Assembly (NCBI RefSeq): GCF_001666755.1
Contig: NZ_LZJC01000021.1
Location: 62,001-126,000 of the forward strand
Length of the DNA stretch: 64,000 bases
Direction of reading: 5' to 3'
From: Mycobacterium sp. E1214
Lineage (GTDB): Bacteria > Actinomycetota > Actinomycetes > Mycobacteriales > Mycobacteriaceae
Positions 1 through 8,245 of the stretch are shown in pieces. A program made the position numbers and the translations under genes. Each line of letters begins with the position of its first letter. Position 1 is the first letter of the stretch. The notes under the pieces are model-generated. The model was not told where the DNA came from. It saw only the letters and a program-made list of their open reading frames with translations, and did no database searches.

Positions 1-111
1 GCGCGGCCCGAGCCGCCGGTCCGCCTGCCGGGCCGCAAGGTGATCGCGGCCGCGGACTCTGCGACGATGTGGAACACCACCGACAACAGGTTTCGACACA
101 GGCAGGCAACC

Positions 112-939
112 GTGCACCTCGACGACCGCGGAGAGTTCCGGGTCCAGACTCTGCTCCGCTACCCGGTGAAGTCGATGCTGGGCGAGACCGTGCAGAGCCT
201 GTTTGTCGACGAGACGGGAGCCGCGGGTGACCGGCGGCTGGCGCTGCTCGACGGGGCGACGGGCCACGTCGCCAGCGCCAAGAACCCGCGACTGTGGCGG
301 GCCCTGCTGACCTGCACCGCCAGCGCGGCCGCCGGCCCGGTGAGCATCCGGCTACCCGACGGCACCCAAGTGCGCGCCGACGATCCTGCGGTGGACGAGC
401 TGATCTCGCGGTTGACGGGGCGAGCGGTCCGGTTGGTCGCCCAACGCCCGGACGGGGCTACGCTGGAACGCCCGGATCCGGAACAGCTGCTGGAGCTGGG
501 GTTGGACGCCGACGTGGGCGGGCGCATCTTGACGATCGCTCAGGCCACGCCGGGGGCGTCGTTCACCGACGAGGCGCCGCTGCACGCGATCACCACCGCC
601 ACCCTCGATCACATCGGCGTGGAAGCGCTGCGGTACCGGCCGAACGTGGTGATCGCCACGCCGCCGGGTTACCCGCCGTACGCCGAAAACGATTGGGCCG
701 GTTCACAGGTCGTGGTCGGCGAGGCGCGCCTACGCGCGCTGACGGCAACCTCGCGGTGCGTGGTTCCCACGCTGGAACACGGGCCGTTGCCCCGAGCCCC
801 GCAGGCCTTGCGCGTGCCTGCGGCCGAAAACCGGATCAACACCGGCGGCCACGGTGCGCAGCCGTGCGCGGGGGCGTACCTCGCGGTGGCCGAACAAGGC
901 ACCATCCGGGTAGGCGACCCGGTGAGCATCCCGGCCTAG
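112..939 (+). CDS. MOSC domain protein (molybdenum cofactor sulfurase C-terminal-like)
   Basis: About 275 aa. The N-terminus has the MOSC_N beta-barrel signature RYPVKSMLGE (residues 16-25). The C-terminal half has the family's RYRPNVVI stretch (about 174-181) and a TSRC motif with the conserved Cys at about 216. MOSC proteins bind sulfur on that Cys and are linked to molybdenum-cofactor or pyridoxal/sulfur-carrier chemistry; the substrate here is unknown. The GTG at 112 fits the usual short lead before the barrel, but in-frame ATG 67 and GTG 40 are possible because no convincing ribosome site marks any of the three. The gene stands alone, convergent with the next small gene. No link to the molybdenum-enzyme cluster 58 kb away can be shown. 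Confidence 0.85.
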   Translation: MHLDDRGEFRVQTLLRYPVKSMLGETVQSLFVDETGAAGDRRLALLDGATGHVASAKNPRLWRALLTCTASAAAGPVSIRLPDGTQVRADDPAVDELISRLTGRAVRLVAQRPDGATLERPDPEQLLELGLDADVGGRILTIAQATPGASFTDEAPLHAITTATLDHIGVEALRYRPNVVIATPPGYPPYAENDWAGSQVVVGEARLRALTATSRCVVPTLEHGPLPRAPQALRVPAAENRINTGGHGAQPCAGAYLAVAEQGTIRVGDPVSIPA

Positions 940-962
940 GCGGCCGCGGCCGTCCTGGTCCC

Positions 963-1214
963 TCAGCCGCCGAGGTTGCGCACGGCGGTGTCGAGGTCTT
1001 CGGCGAGCTCGGCCAGCTGCCGCTCGGAGGGTTGCGCGTCTCCGGCCCGGGCCACCAGCTCGCCGCGCGTCGAGATTTGCAGAGCGCCTTGATATTCCGG
1101 CGAGGCGAGCTGGTCCGGTGTCACCACCTCGACTCGGCCTTCGATCAGAACCAAGGCGGCTTCGGAGTCGCTGCTGCCCAGCAGCCGCTGCACGTCACTC
1201 GCGTTGACCGTCAT
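963..1214 (-). CDS. Small conserved hypothetical protein
   Basis: 83 aa, start ATG at 1214 preceded by a purine-rich GGGGAAAG. It is acidic and soluble, with no signal peptide or membrane segment. The middle (ALVLIEGRVEVVTPD) looks like a beta hairpin, and the C-terminal 35 residues are a charged helix (ERQLAELAEDLDTAVRNL). A longer frame opening at 1355 gives an Arg/Cys-rich N-terminus that looks noncoding, so the internal ATG is preferred. I do not recognise a family. It lies 24 bp from the stop of the MOSC gene, tail to tail. Confidence 0.6.
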   Translation of the reverse strand: MTVNASDVQRLLGSSDSEAALVLIEGRVEVVTPDQLASPEYQGALQISTRGELVARAGDAQPSERQLAELAEDLDTAVRNLGG

Positions 1215-1296
1215 CACTTTCCCCGTCTCGTGCGCCGTCGGCCCGTCGTGGACGTAGCTGTGCCCGCCACGGAGCCGCGTAACCGTGTGTGAACCC

Positions 1297-1545
1297 TCAC
1301 CCCAGGACGCCGGCGATCTTGAGCACCAGCAGCACCGCCACGGCCACGAAGGCAAGGACGAAGATGCCGATGCCGACCGCGCTCAACACGCCGCTTGGCC
1401 GCAGGCCGCCCGTGGCGGGCTCTTGGTGGTCGATCGCACCCGAGGTTTGCGCCGCGGCCGGGGGAGTGTCTCCCGGTGTGGCGCCTCCGCCCGGTTCGAG
1501 GCCCGGCGTGCGCGCGGGCTCGGGGTTGGGAGGTTGTGCGGTCAT
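1297..1545 (-). CDS. DUF6480-like small membrane protein
   Basis: 82 aa. The N-terminal 50 residues are Pro/Gly/Ala-rich and polar (PEPARTPGLEPGGG). A single hydrophobic helix occupies about residues 54-80 (VLSAVGIGIFVLAFVAVAVL). This layout and the PGLEPGGG segment match the DUF6480 small membrane proteins common in actinobacteria, whose role is unknown. The start is the ATG at 1545. It is on the same strand as the 963-1214 gene, 82 bp upstream of it, so the two may be co-transcribed. Confidence 0.75.
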   Translation of the reverse strand: MTAQPPNPEPARTPGLEPGGGATPGDTPPAAAQTSGAIDHQEPATGGLRPSGVLSAVGIGIFVLAFVAVAVLLVLKIAGVLG

Positions 1546-1721
1546 AGCGGTGCCGACCCTTCCGTCGCAGTGGGTCCTGTCGAACTGTCATGCCGGGCAA
1601 CGCATGTCGCGACGCCCGGTGGTACGACCCACAGTGGGGTGCCGGTGCCGAGCGCGGGGCGTCGCCAGTGACCCAAGGGGAGGCTACCCGCCGCGCCGCG
1701 CCTCTAACGTTCGGCGGGCGA

Positions 1722-1976
1722 TCAGCTTTCGACGTGCGGGGTCGGGCTTTGCGCGGATTCCCATTTCGACTCCGCGGAGCGCTTCACCGCGGTTCCGGCG
1801 GCCAGGTCGAGTTGGAACGTTTCACCGTTGTCGTCTTCGAAGGTGACGATGAAACCCCCGGAAGTCGCGTCCTTGAACACCACTTTGTAGGGCCGTTCGC
1901 CGCAACCGCGGTCGACGGCGACGATGTCGCCTGGGCTGACGTCGTCGATGGGGTCGTTGCCGGAGACTTCGGACAT
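1722..1976 (-). CDS. Small conserved hypothetical protein, beta-rich
   Basis: 84 aa, ATG start at 1976. The sequence alternates short charged and hydrophobic strands (SPGDIVAVDRG, YKVVFKDATSGGFIVTFED, ETFQLDLAAGTAV), suggesting a small SH3-like or KOW-like beta barrel. There is no signal peptide. The family is not named here. The 176 bp between it and the DUF6480 gene hold no gene I can support. Confidence 0.7.
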   Translation of the reverse strand: MSEVSGNDPIDDVSPGDIVAVDRGCGERPYKVVFKDATSGGFIVTFEDDNGETFQLDLAAGTAVKRSAESKWESAQSPTPHVES

Positions 1977-2230
1977 GGCGTCGACGGTAGTCGATGCCCG
2001 CCGACCGGCACCCGCCCGGGCGTTTACCCCGTCCGAATCATGATCCGATGGTGCGAAATGCCCTCGCCCGTAACATGTTTCGTTCCAACGGCAAGCCGCC
2101 CATCAGTCCCGCCGCCGGCAGTGGCGGGGATCACAGCGTTGTTTAGGTGGCCGGATCCGTGGAATGCCAGGGCCTGGACACCGAGGACCCGCGCCGGGTC
2201 GGAGGCGACAGGCTCAAGGAGACGTTTGGG

Positions 2231-2788
2231 ATGAGTGAGCAGAACAAGGCCGACGAGGCACGCAAGGGATTGATCGATTCGGTCAAGGGCAAGGCCAAAG
2301 AGGTCGTGGGCGCCGTGACCGGCAACGAATCGCTGACCGCCGAGGGTCAGCTGGAACAGACGCAGGCGCACGACCGCAAGGAGGCGAACGCCATCGAGGC
2401 CGACGCCGAGGCGCAAGCGAAGCAGGCGCAGGACCAGGCCGCCGAGGTCAGGGCGGCGGGCGCCGATCAGCGGCTGGCGGCCGACGCGCAGGCAGTGGCG
2501 GCCGAGGACTCCATCGAGAACCAGCAAGCAACCCAGAAACGCGCCGCCGAGCAGGCCGCGCAGCGTCGCGCGGTCGCCGAGACGACGCAGGCCGAGATCG
2601 CGGCGCAGCGCGAGGCGCAGCAGGCCAGGGCCGAGGAGCGTGAGGAGATCCGCGACGCCACCGAGGAGGTTGTCGACGCCCTCGCCGAGCACCAGACCTC
2701 GGTGCAGGTGGCCGACAACGAGGAATCGGAGGCCGCGCGGCTGCGCCGCCACGCCGAGAACGTGTCCGACGAGGCCGACCTGCCCTGA
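2231..2788 (+). CDS. CsbD-family stress protein with long coiled coil
   Basis: 185 aa. ATG 2231 follows an AAGGAG ribosome site at about 2215-2220. Residues about 10-45 match the CsbD domain (GLIDSVKGKAKEVVGAVTGN, then LTAEGQLEQTQ), a general-stress family usually under alternative sigma control. The remaining 140 residues are an Ala/Glu/Gln/Arg-rich heptad helix, far longer than an ordinary 60-70 aa CsbD protein. The next gene starts 28 bp downstream and encodes a similar Ala/Lys/Glu coiled coil, so the pair is probably one operon making partner proteins. No transmembrane segment is seen. Confidence 0.85.
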   Translation: MSEQNKADEARKGLIDSVKGKAKEVVGAVTGNESLTAEGQLEQTQAHDRKEANAIEADAEAQAKQAQDQAAEVRAAGADQRLAADAQAVAAEDSIENQQATQKRAAEQAAQRRAVAETTQAEIAAQREAQQARAEEREEIRDATEEVVDALAEHQTSVQVADNEESEAARLRRHAENVSDEADLP

Positions 2789-2816
2789 CGGCGGGTCTGA
2801 AGACAGGGAGAGAGTC

Positions 2817-3482
2817 ATGAGGATTTCCGAGCTTCCGCTGGCGGTGCTGCGGTTCAACTACCAGCTCGCGCGGTTACCACTGCAGCTGATCGAGGATCGG
2901 GTGATCACCCGCATCCCCACCGAGGCGCCCGCGCGGCTGTTCTACGAGCGCTCGCTCGGCATGCTCGACACCACCGTCGGAAACGCGCTGGGAGACCCGG
3001 ACCTGGTGGAGCGCGGTGCCGCGCTCGTCGAGCGCAGCGACGCGCTGGGGCGGGCGGCGCAGCTCGACGCCAAGGCGTCGACCCGCAAGCAGCAGGCCGA
3101 CGCGAAACTGCAGGGCGCTCGCGAGGAGGCTGTGCAGGAACGCCAGGAGGCGCAGGCGGCCACCCAGCAGGAGATCAAAGAGGCCCGCAACGCCGCCGAG
3201 CAGCGCAAGCGCGACGCCGCCCAGTCGGCCCAGAAGGCCAGCGCCGCGGCGAAGCAACGCGCCGACGAGGTGGCCGCCAAGCAGAAGGAGACGGTCGAAT
3301 CCACCAGGCGCCAGGTGGAGAACCGGACTCAGGCCACCGAAAAAGCCGCCGCAGAGGCCGCGGCGGCCAAGATCGACAAGGCCGAGGACAAGCTGGGCGA
3401 GGCCGCCGCGAAGCGCGCCGAGGCCGACCGGGTCGAGGGGCTGGCCGACGCCGAGAAGCGCGAACGCAAGGCCAACGACTGA
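2817..3482 (+). CDS. Conserved hypothetical protein with Ala/Glu-rich coiled coil
   Basis: 221 aa. ATG 2817 is preceded by GGGAGAGAGTC, a good ribosome site; an upstream extension overlapping the CsbD gene is Arg/Pro noise. Residues 1-80 are globular (RISELPLAVLRFNYQLARLP, then a YERSLGMLDTTVGNALGDP helix). Residues about 85-215 form a nearly uninterrupted Ala/Lys/Glu/Gln helix. The gene is 28 bp after the CsbD-like gene and shares its composition, so I infer a two-gene stress operon whose products may interact. No catalytic motif is visible. Confidence 0.75.
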   Translation: MRISELPLAVLRFNYQLARLPLQLIEDRVITRIPTEAPARLFYERSLGMLDTTVGNALGDPDLVERGAALVERSDALGRAAQLDAKASTRKQQADAKLQGAREEAVQERQEAQAATQQEIKEARNAAEQRKRDAAQSAQKASAAAKQRADEVAAKQKETVESTRRQVENRTQATEKAAAEAAAAKIDKAEDKLGEAAAKRAEADRVEGLADAEKRERKAND

Positions 3483-3491
3483 CGCCGCTGG

Positions 3492-4157
3492 TCAGACGCG
3501 CGGCGGGGGCCCTTGGTTGATCTTGTTGACCGCGTACGTCGCGGCCTGGTTGGTCATCCCCGCCTCGATGTAGGAGACGTGGGCCATGATGTTGCCGCCC
3601 GGCGAGCAGATCGGGTCGTCGGGTGCGCACAGGCTCAAGGTCTTGCCGCCGTAGGCCGGGTTGATGGTCGGCAGCGGCTGGCCTCCCCACAGCATGGTGG
3701 AGAACCCGCTGGTCGGCTCGCCGAACAGGGCGACTGCGGCGACGTGGTCCGCCACCGACGCCGGCATCGCGTTGGTGGCCAGGTCGATGACGGTCGAGCC
3801 TTGCGAGTAGCCGCCGAGCACGAGCCGGGAGTTCGGGCAGTTGGCGACGGTCTGTTGAATGTGGGAGCTCGCATCGGCCGACCCGGCGTTGGCGCTGTTG
3901 TGGTAGTCGTCGTTGGCGGGGTAGTTGACCGCGTAGACGTCCACGGACCGGCCGCCCAGCTGCGAGGTCAGCGAGTCGACGAAGGCCTGCCCGATGTTGC
4001 CCAGCCCCGGCTCCTGGTGAGTGCCGCGCGCGAACACCACCGCCACGTCCGAGCAAGGATCTGCCGAGGCGGCGGGCGGGCCGAGGGGTGCGCTCAGCAA
4101 CGCCCACGTCGTCGCAGCCGAGACACCCAGGATCCGAACAGTTGCGCGTGCGGTCAT
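3492..4157 (-). CDS. Secreted cutinase-family esterase (Culp-like)
   Basis: 221 aa. A signal peptide is followed by an ASA cleavage site near residue 32. The alpha/beta cutinase fold is indicated by GYSQG (116-120, nucleophile Ser118), the Cys-bracketed CAPDDPIC (177-184, acid Asp181) and His193 in AHVSY. Cys35 and Cys107 would form the family disulfide. Mycobacterial cutinase-like proteins are exported esterases, lipases or phospholipases acting on short to medium acyl esters. All catalytic residues are present, so it should be active. The start is ATG 4157; a longer frame adds an implausible Pro/Arg leader. It is convergent with the coiled-coil gene, 9 bp away. Confidence 0.93.
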   Translation of the reverse strand: MTARATVRILGVSAATTWALLSAPLGPPAASADPCSDVAVVFARGTHQEPGLGNIGQAFVDSLTSQLGGRSVDVYAVNYPANDDYHNSANAGSADASSHIQQTVANCPNSRLVLGGYSQGSTVIDLATNAMPASVADHVAAVALFGEPTSGFSTMLWGGQPLPTINPAYGGKTLSLCAPDDPICSPGGNIMAHVSYIEAGMTNQAATYAVNKINQGPPPRV

Positions 4158-4230
4158 GCCCAAATCCTGACATACCGGTCCGCACGGCCGCGCCCGCGGC
4201 TGGAACGGCGGCGGTGAAGGGCGAGCCGGG

Positions 4231-4572
4231 TCAGCCGCCGGCGGGCCGGATCCGCACGGCGCCCCGCCAGTCGCCGTCGGGTTCGAGGACGCGGCCGCGC
4301 TGGACGATCTCCACCTCACCGGCGCGGGCGAGGTGGCGCGCCGCGTCGCGGGCGTCGTCCATCAGCGACCGCCAGTCGGCGCCACCGACGGCCCGGGCGG
4401 CGTCCGACGGGCAGATGCTGCTCTGGCGGCCCCGGTGCGCGGCGAGCGCGCGGATCGACGACGTGAGCCGGCTGCGGAGCGGCCCGTCGCCCAGGGCCGC
4501 CGCGTCGTCCTCGGCGACCCGGCCGCCGTCGTCGAGCGCCCGCTGCAGCTCCGCGCGCATCCTGTCAGCCAT
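4231..4572 (-). CDS. DUF3253 domain protein
   Basis: 113 aa from ATG 4572. It contains the DUF3253 pattern: SSICPSDAARAV, then DWRSLMDDARDAARHLARAGEVEIVQ and a final GAVRIRPA strand. This resembles a compact winged-helix fold (helices followed by a beta wing), which suggests nucleic-acid binding, but no function is established. An upstream in-frame extension to 4707 is Arg-rich and overlaps the divergent radical SAM gene, so it was rejected. The 70 bp to the radical SAM start would hold both promoters. Confidence 0.8.
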   Translation of the reverse strand: MADRMRAELQRALDDGGRVAEDDAAALGDGPLRSRLTSSIRALAAHRGRQSSICPSDAARAVGGADWRSLMDDARDAARHLARAGEVEIVQRGRVLEPDGDWRGAVRIRPAGG

Positions 4573-4642
4573 ATCACCAGTCAACACCCGGCCGCGGCCG
4601 TGGTCCGCGGAACCGCCACCGACGCGCGACCGTTGAACCGGC

Positions 4643-5743
4643 ATGCGCGTCGACACCTCCGCCCTCAGGACGCCGGCCGACCTCGCCGGCCGGCTCCTCG
4701 ACATCAAGCGGATCTACCACGAGCCCGGCATCGAGCGCTTCGCGCGGGCCCGTGAGGTGCTCGACCGCTTTGCCGGCGCCGAACTGATCGAGGTCCCGTC
4801 GCACCAGGCGATACCGGGGTTGTACGGCAGCGAGGGCAACGTCGAGGACTGGGTCCGCAACAAGCGCGAGGTGCTGGTCCTCGGGGAGAAGAAGAGCCTG
4901 TCGGCGCGCCGCAACGAACGGTCCAGCGACTGGATCGCCCCGTCGACCGCCAACGGCTGCGCCATGGCCTGCTCGTACTGCTACGTGCCGCGGCGCAAGG
5001 GGTACGCCAACCCCATCACGGTGTTCGCCAACATCGACAAGATCACCGGCTACCTCGAGCGGCACGCCGCACGGCAGGGCGTCAAACCGGAACCCAACCA
5101 ATGCGACCCGGTGGACTGGGTCTACGACATCGGCGAGAACAGCGACTGCTCGGTGGACGCCCTGGTGTCGGCCAACGTGCGTGACCTGGTCGACCTGTTC
5201 GCCCGCATCCCGAACGCCAAGGCCAGCTTCGCCACCAAGTTCGTCAACCGCGACCTGTTGGCCTACGACCCGCGGGGCGGCACCCGCGTGCGGTTCAGCC
5301 TGATGCCCGCAGGCGTGTCCCGGATGGTCGATATCCGCACCTCGAAGATCGCCGACCGCGTCGCGGCCATCGACGACTTCGTCGAGGCGGGCTACGAGGT
5401 GCACCTCAACTTCAGCCCGGTCATCGTCTACGACGGCTGGCTGGACGACTGGGCCGAGCTACTCGACCAGGTCGCGGATCACACCAACCAGCGGACCAAG
5501 CGGCAGTTGGCGGCCGAGATCATTTTCCTCACGCACAACCAGGGGCTGCACGACGTGAACCTCGGCTGGCACCCCAAGGGCGAGGAGTTGCTGTGGCGGC
5601 CGGAGCTGCAGCAGCTCAAGCGCAGTCAGAGCGGGCAGTGGAACGTGCGCTACAAGAGCCCGTGGAAGGGGCGCTGGGTGCAGGACCTCACCGACCTGAT
5701 CGCGGTCAAACTGCCCGACTGCCGGGTGCGGTACGCCTTCTGA
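4643..5743 (+). CDS. Spore photoproduct lyase-family radical SAM protein
   Basis: 366 aa. The radical SAM cluster motif CAMACSYC gives Cys106, Cys110 and Cys113. Downstream come the family's FATKFVN, RVRFSLMP and HLNFSPVI strands of the partial TIM barrel. In Bacillus SP lyase a further Cys donates hydrogen to the thymine radical; here Cys169 (in ENSDCSVD) falls in the corresponding region. The family repairs the UV lesion 5-thyminyl-5,6-dihydrothymine in spores, but this host is not expected to sporulate, so the substrate is open: a DNA photoproduct or another radical reaction. The gene is convergent with the crotonase gene, 3 bp apart. Confidence 0.88.
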   Translation: MRVDTSALRTPADLAGRLLDIKRIYHEPGIERFARAREVLDRFAGAELIEVPSHQAIPGLYGSEGNVEDWVRNKREVLVLGEKKSLSARRNERSSDWIAPSTANGCAMACSYCYVPRRKGYANPITVFANIDKITGYLERHAARQGVKPEPNQCDPVDWVYDIGENSDCSVDALVSANVRDLVDLFARIPNAKASFATKFVNRDLLAYDPRGGTRVRFSLMPAGVSRMVDIRTSKIADRVAAIDDFVEAGYEVHLNFSPVIVYDGWLDDWAELLDQVADHTNQRTKRQLAAEIIFLTHNQGLHDVNLGWHPKGEELLWRPELQQLKRSQSGQWNVRYKSPWKGRWVQDLTDLIAVKLPDCRVRYAF

Positions 5744-5746
5744 CCG

Positions 5747-6520
5747 TCATCGCCCACGCCACCGCGGCGTGCGCTTCTCGGCCCACGCCCGCAGCCCCTC
5801 GGCGACGTCCTCGGTCGCCCCGGCCACCTTGCGCATGGTCTCGCCGAAGCGCACCGCTTCGATCCAGCCCATGTCCGCGGCGCGCCACGCCACCTCCTTG
5901 GTCGCCCGCTGGGCCAACGGCGCGGCCTCGGTGAGGGTGCGGGCCCAGGCCGCCGCCTCGGTCTGCAGGTCGCCGGGCTCGACCAGCTTCCAGACCAACC
6001 CCACCTCCTTGGCCCGCTCGGCGCTCATCGGCTTTCCGGTCAGCAGCAGCTCCATGGCGTTCGCCCAGCCCACCCGCTGCGGCAACCGGATGGCGCCCAC
6101 GATCGTCGGCACACCCAGGGACACTTCGGGGAAGCAGAAAGTCGCCTCCGTACTGGCAATGACGAAGTCGCAGAACAGGACTCCGGTCACTCCGTAGCCG
6201 ATGCAGGGGCCGTGCACCGCGGCGATGGTCGGCTTGAACAACTCCATCCCGCTCTCGAACGAGTTGATCGTCGGCTTCTCCCAGAAGGTGCCGCCGAACG
6301 TACCGACCGAACCCTCGCCGTCTTTCAGGTCGCCCCCGGCGCAGAAGACGCTGCCGTTGGCCGTGAGGATCCCGACCCAGGCGTCCAGGTCGTCGCGGAA
6401 GCGGTCCCAGGCCGCGTTGAGCTCCTGGCGCAGCGCGCCGTTGATGGCGTTGCGCGCCTCGGGCCGGTTCAGCGTGAGGGTCGCGACGTGGTCGTGCAAC
6501 TCATAGGTGACGAGGCTCAT
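5747..6520 (-). CDS. Crotonase / enoyl-CoA hydratase-family protein
   Basis: 257 aa, full length for the family. The first oxyanion-hole segment FCAGGDL (59-65) and the second HGPCIGYG (103-110) are present. The usual GGGxELALACD helix reads GYGVTGVLFCD, so the first catalytic Glu of enoyl-CoA hydratase is replaced (Thr by my alignment), while PEVSLG keeps the second Glu (about 132). It may therefore catalyse another crotonase reaction (isomerase, dehalogenase or hydrolase type) or be a poor hydratase. It is cytosolic. The start ATG 6520 is unambiguous. Convergent with the radical SAM gene. Confidence 0.88.
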   Translation of the reverse strand: MSLVTYELHDHVATLTLNRPEARNAINGALRQELNAAWDRFRDDLDAWVGILTANGSVFCAGGDLKDGEGSVGTFGGTFWEKPTINSFESGMELFKPTIAAVHGPCIGYGVTGVLFCDFVIASTEATFCFPEVSLGVPTIVGAIRLPQRVGWANAMELLLTGKPMSAERAKEVGLVWKLVEPGDLQTEAAAWARTLTEAAPLAQRATKEVAWRAADMGWIEAVRFGETMRKVAGATEDVAEGLRAWAEKRTPRWRGR

Positions 6521-6570
6521 GGCTGAACCCTATTGCGCCCCGCGCCCGCTGCGGGGGCCGCGGGTGCCCG

Positions 6571-7026
6571 CTAGCCGTCGCGCCGCTCCAGCGCGAAGAC
6601 GGGGATGACCCGGCTGGTCCTGCTCTGGTACACGCCGAAATTCGGTGCACGGGAGACGATCTCGTCGAACACGGCATCTCGCTGCGCCCCGTGCAGCTCC
6701 TCGGCCACCACCGCGAAATCCGCCCCGCCGGCTTCGACCCGTGCCGAAGGACGCGCGCGCAGGTTGTGCACCCAGGCCGGATCTTTGGGGGCGCCGCCGC
6801 GCGATCCCACCACCGTCATGCGCCCGTCGACCGTGAAGTACGCGAGCGGCGTCAACCGTGGCCGGCCCGACTTGGCCCCGGTGGTGGTCAGCAACAGGAC
6901 CGTGTGGTCTTCGAAGACGCCCCCGACCTTGCCGCCGGTCGCGTAGAACTCGTCGACAATCTGGTCGTTGAACGTTTTCAGCGCCGCGTCGTCCGTGCGG
7001 AACAATTCGTCGTCGAACTCCTGCAT
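6571..7026 (-). CDS. Nitroreductase-family deazaflavin (F420)-dependent oxidoreductase
   Basis: 151 aa from ATG 7026. The split-barrel FDOR/Ddn pattern is clear: LLLTTTGAKSGRPRLTPLAYF, then VVGSRGGAPKDPAWVHNLRARPSARVE. In mycobacteria these proteins use reduced F420 to reduce quinones, nitro drugs or unsaturated compounds. An upstream in-frame start (7086) adds 20 residues of doubtful coding character. A second paralog is present at 48438-48950. It is on the same strand as the crotonase, 50 bp upstream, so they may be co-transcribed. Confidence 0.88.
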   Translation of the reverse strand: MQEFDDELFRTDDAALKTFNDQIVDEFYATGGKVGGVFEDHTVLLLTTTGAKSGRPRLTPLAYFTVDGRMTVVGSRGGAPKDPAWVHNLRARPSARVEAGGADFAVVAEELHGAQRDAVFDEIVSRAPNFGVYQSRTSRVIPVFALERRDG

Positions 7027-7108
7027 GAGCACGAGGATACGCAACACGGCCTGCCTACAGGCCGCGCGAATCATGTTGCGTTGCAAGCCTTGTGCTAGCC
7101 AGCAGCTC

Positions 7109-8134
7109 TCACGGCACGTGGGGGCGGTGCATGTTGTGCAGCCGGGCGCCGAGGTGGTCGATGCCCTTTTCGCCCGCGCGTTTGATGTCGTCGAAGGTGA
7201 CGCTGACGCGTTCGTAGGCCTTGACCCGCTCCGCCTTGACCTTCTTGGTATAGGTCCTGCGGTCCGCCGGGGTCAGGTCGACGTCGTCGGTGAACGCGCC
7301 CAGCAGCGCGCGCGGGTAGAGCCGCTCGACCAGGACGACGTTGATCTCCGCGCACACCACCAGCGCGACGGACGCGAGGAACAGGAACGCCAGCGCCCCG
7401 AGCACGAGCGCGAACACGCTGTTGGTGGCGCTCGCCCGCCTCACGGTGTGTGCCACGTAGCCGGCGCCGAACCACTGCAGCAGCTGCCAGATGAACGCCG
7501 CCGCGACGGCTCCCGGCCACACCTCGCGGTAGGTGAGGGGCCGGGCGGTGGTCACCTTGAACGCGATCAGACAGATCACTGCGTTGATCGCCACGGCGAG
7601 CAGGGCCAACCCAATTTTGCCGAAGGCGCCGAGCGCGCCGGTGGCGTGCCCGACGGCCGACAAGGCGGTGGCCGCGACCGCGGCCGACCCCAGGCACAGC
7701 AGAAGCAGGCCGCTGCGCAGCCGCGCGCGCAGGGGATCCGGGCGTTGATGCTTAGGCACCGCCCACACCGAGTCCATGGCGTTCTGCAGCGCCTGGCCCA
7801 CGCCCAGCCCGCCGTAGAGCGCGCCGAGCAGCCCGATGACGACGCCCGTCGGCCCGCCGCTCAGGCCCTCGGGGTGGTGGAGCTGGTTGCCGATGACGGG
7901 AAACTGGCTCAGCGTGCTGTGCAAGACCTGCGCTTGCAGGTCCGGCCGCCCGGCCAGCACCACGCCTAGGCCGGTGGTCAGCAGCAACAGCAGCGGAAAC
8001 AGCGACACCAGCGCGTAGTAGGTGATCAGGACGGCGAGGTAACCGCCCTGGTCGTCGTTGTACTTGTAAACGACAGCCACCAGCACCCCAACGGCCCGAT
8101 TCCGTCGCTGCAGGTCATCCAGCCAACCGACCAT
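7109..8134 (-). CDS. YihY/BrkB-family inner membrane protein
   Basis: 341 aa. About six hydrophobic segments are visible, e.g. YLAVLITYYALVSLFPLLLL, GVVIGLLGALYGGLG, GLLLLCLGSAAVAATAL, LALLAVAINAVICLIAF, VWPGAVAAAFIWQLLQWF and SVFALVLGALAFLFLASVAL. YYALVSLFPLLLLL and WPGAVAAAFIW are characteristic of the YihY/BrkB family (once misnamed RNase BN). The C-terminal 70 residues are charged and cytoplasmic (TKKVKAERVKAYERV). The family's transport or envelope role is not defined. ATG start at 8134. Confidence 0.88.
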   Translation of the reverse strand: MVGWLDDLQRRNRAVGVLVAVVYKYNDDQGGYLAVLITYYALVSLFPLLLLLTTGLGVVLAGRPDLQAQVLHSTLSQFPVIGNQLHHPEGLSGGPTGVVIGLLGALYGGLGVGQALQNAMDSVWAVPKHQRPDPLRARLRSGLLLLCLGSAAVAATALSAVGHATGALGAFGKIGLALLAVAINAVICLIAFKVTTARPLTYREVWPGAVAAAFIWQLLQWFGAGYVAHTVRRASATNSVFALVLGALAFLFLASVALVVCAEINVVLVERLYPRALLGAFTDDVDLTPADRRTYTKKVKAERVKAYERVSVTFDDIKRAGEKGIDHLGARLHNMHRPHVP

Positions 8135-8245
8135 CGCCGATCACTTTTCTTCGCGGGGGCCACAGGCCCGGTCAATGCGCTGGGTGATACCCAATTGCGG
8201 CCGCCTCGTAACCACATCGGTTCGGTGAAGCGGGGCCGGCCGCGA

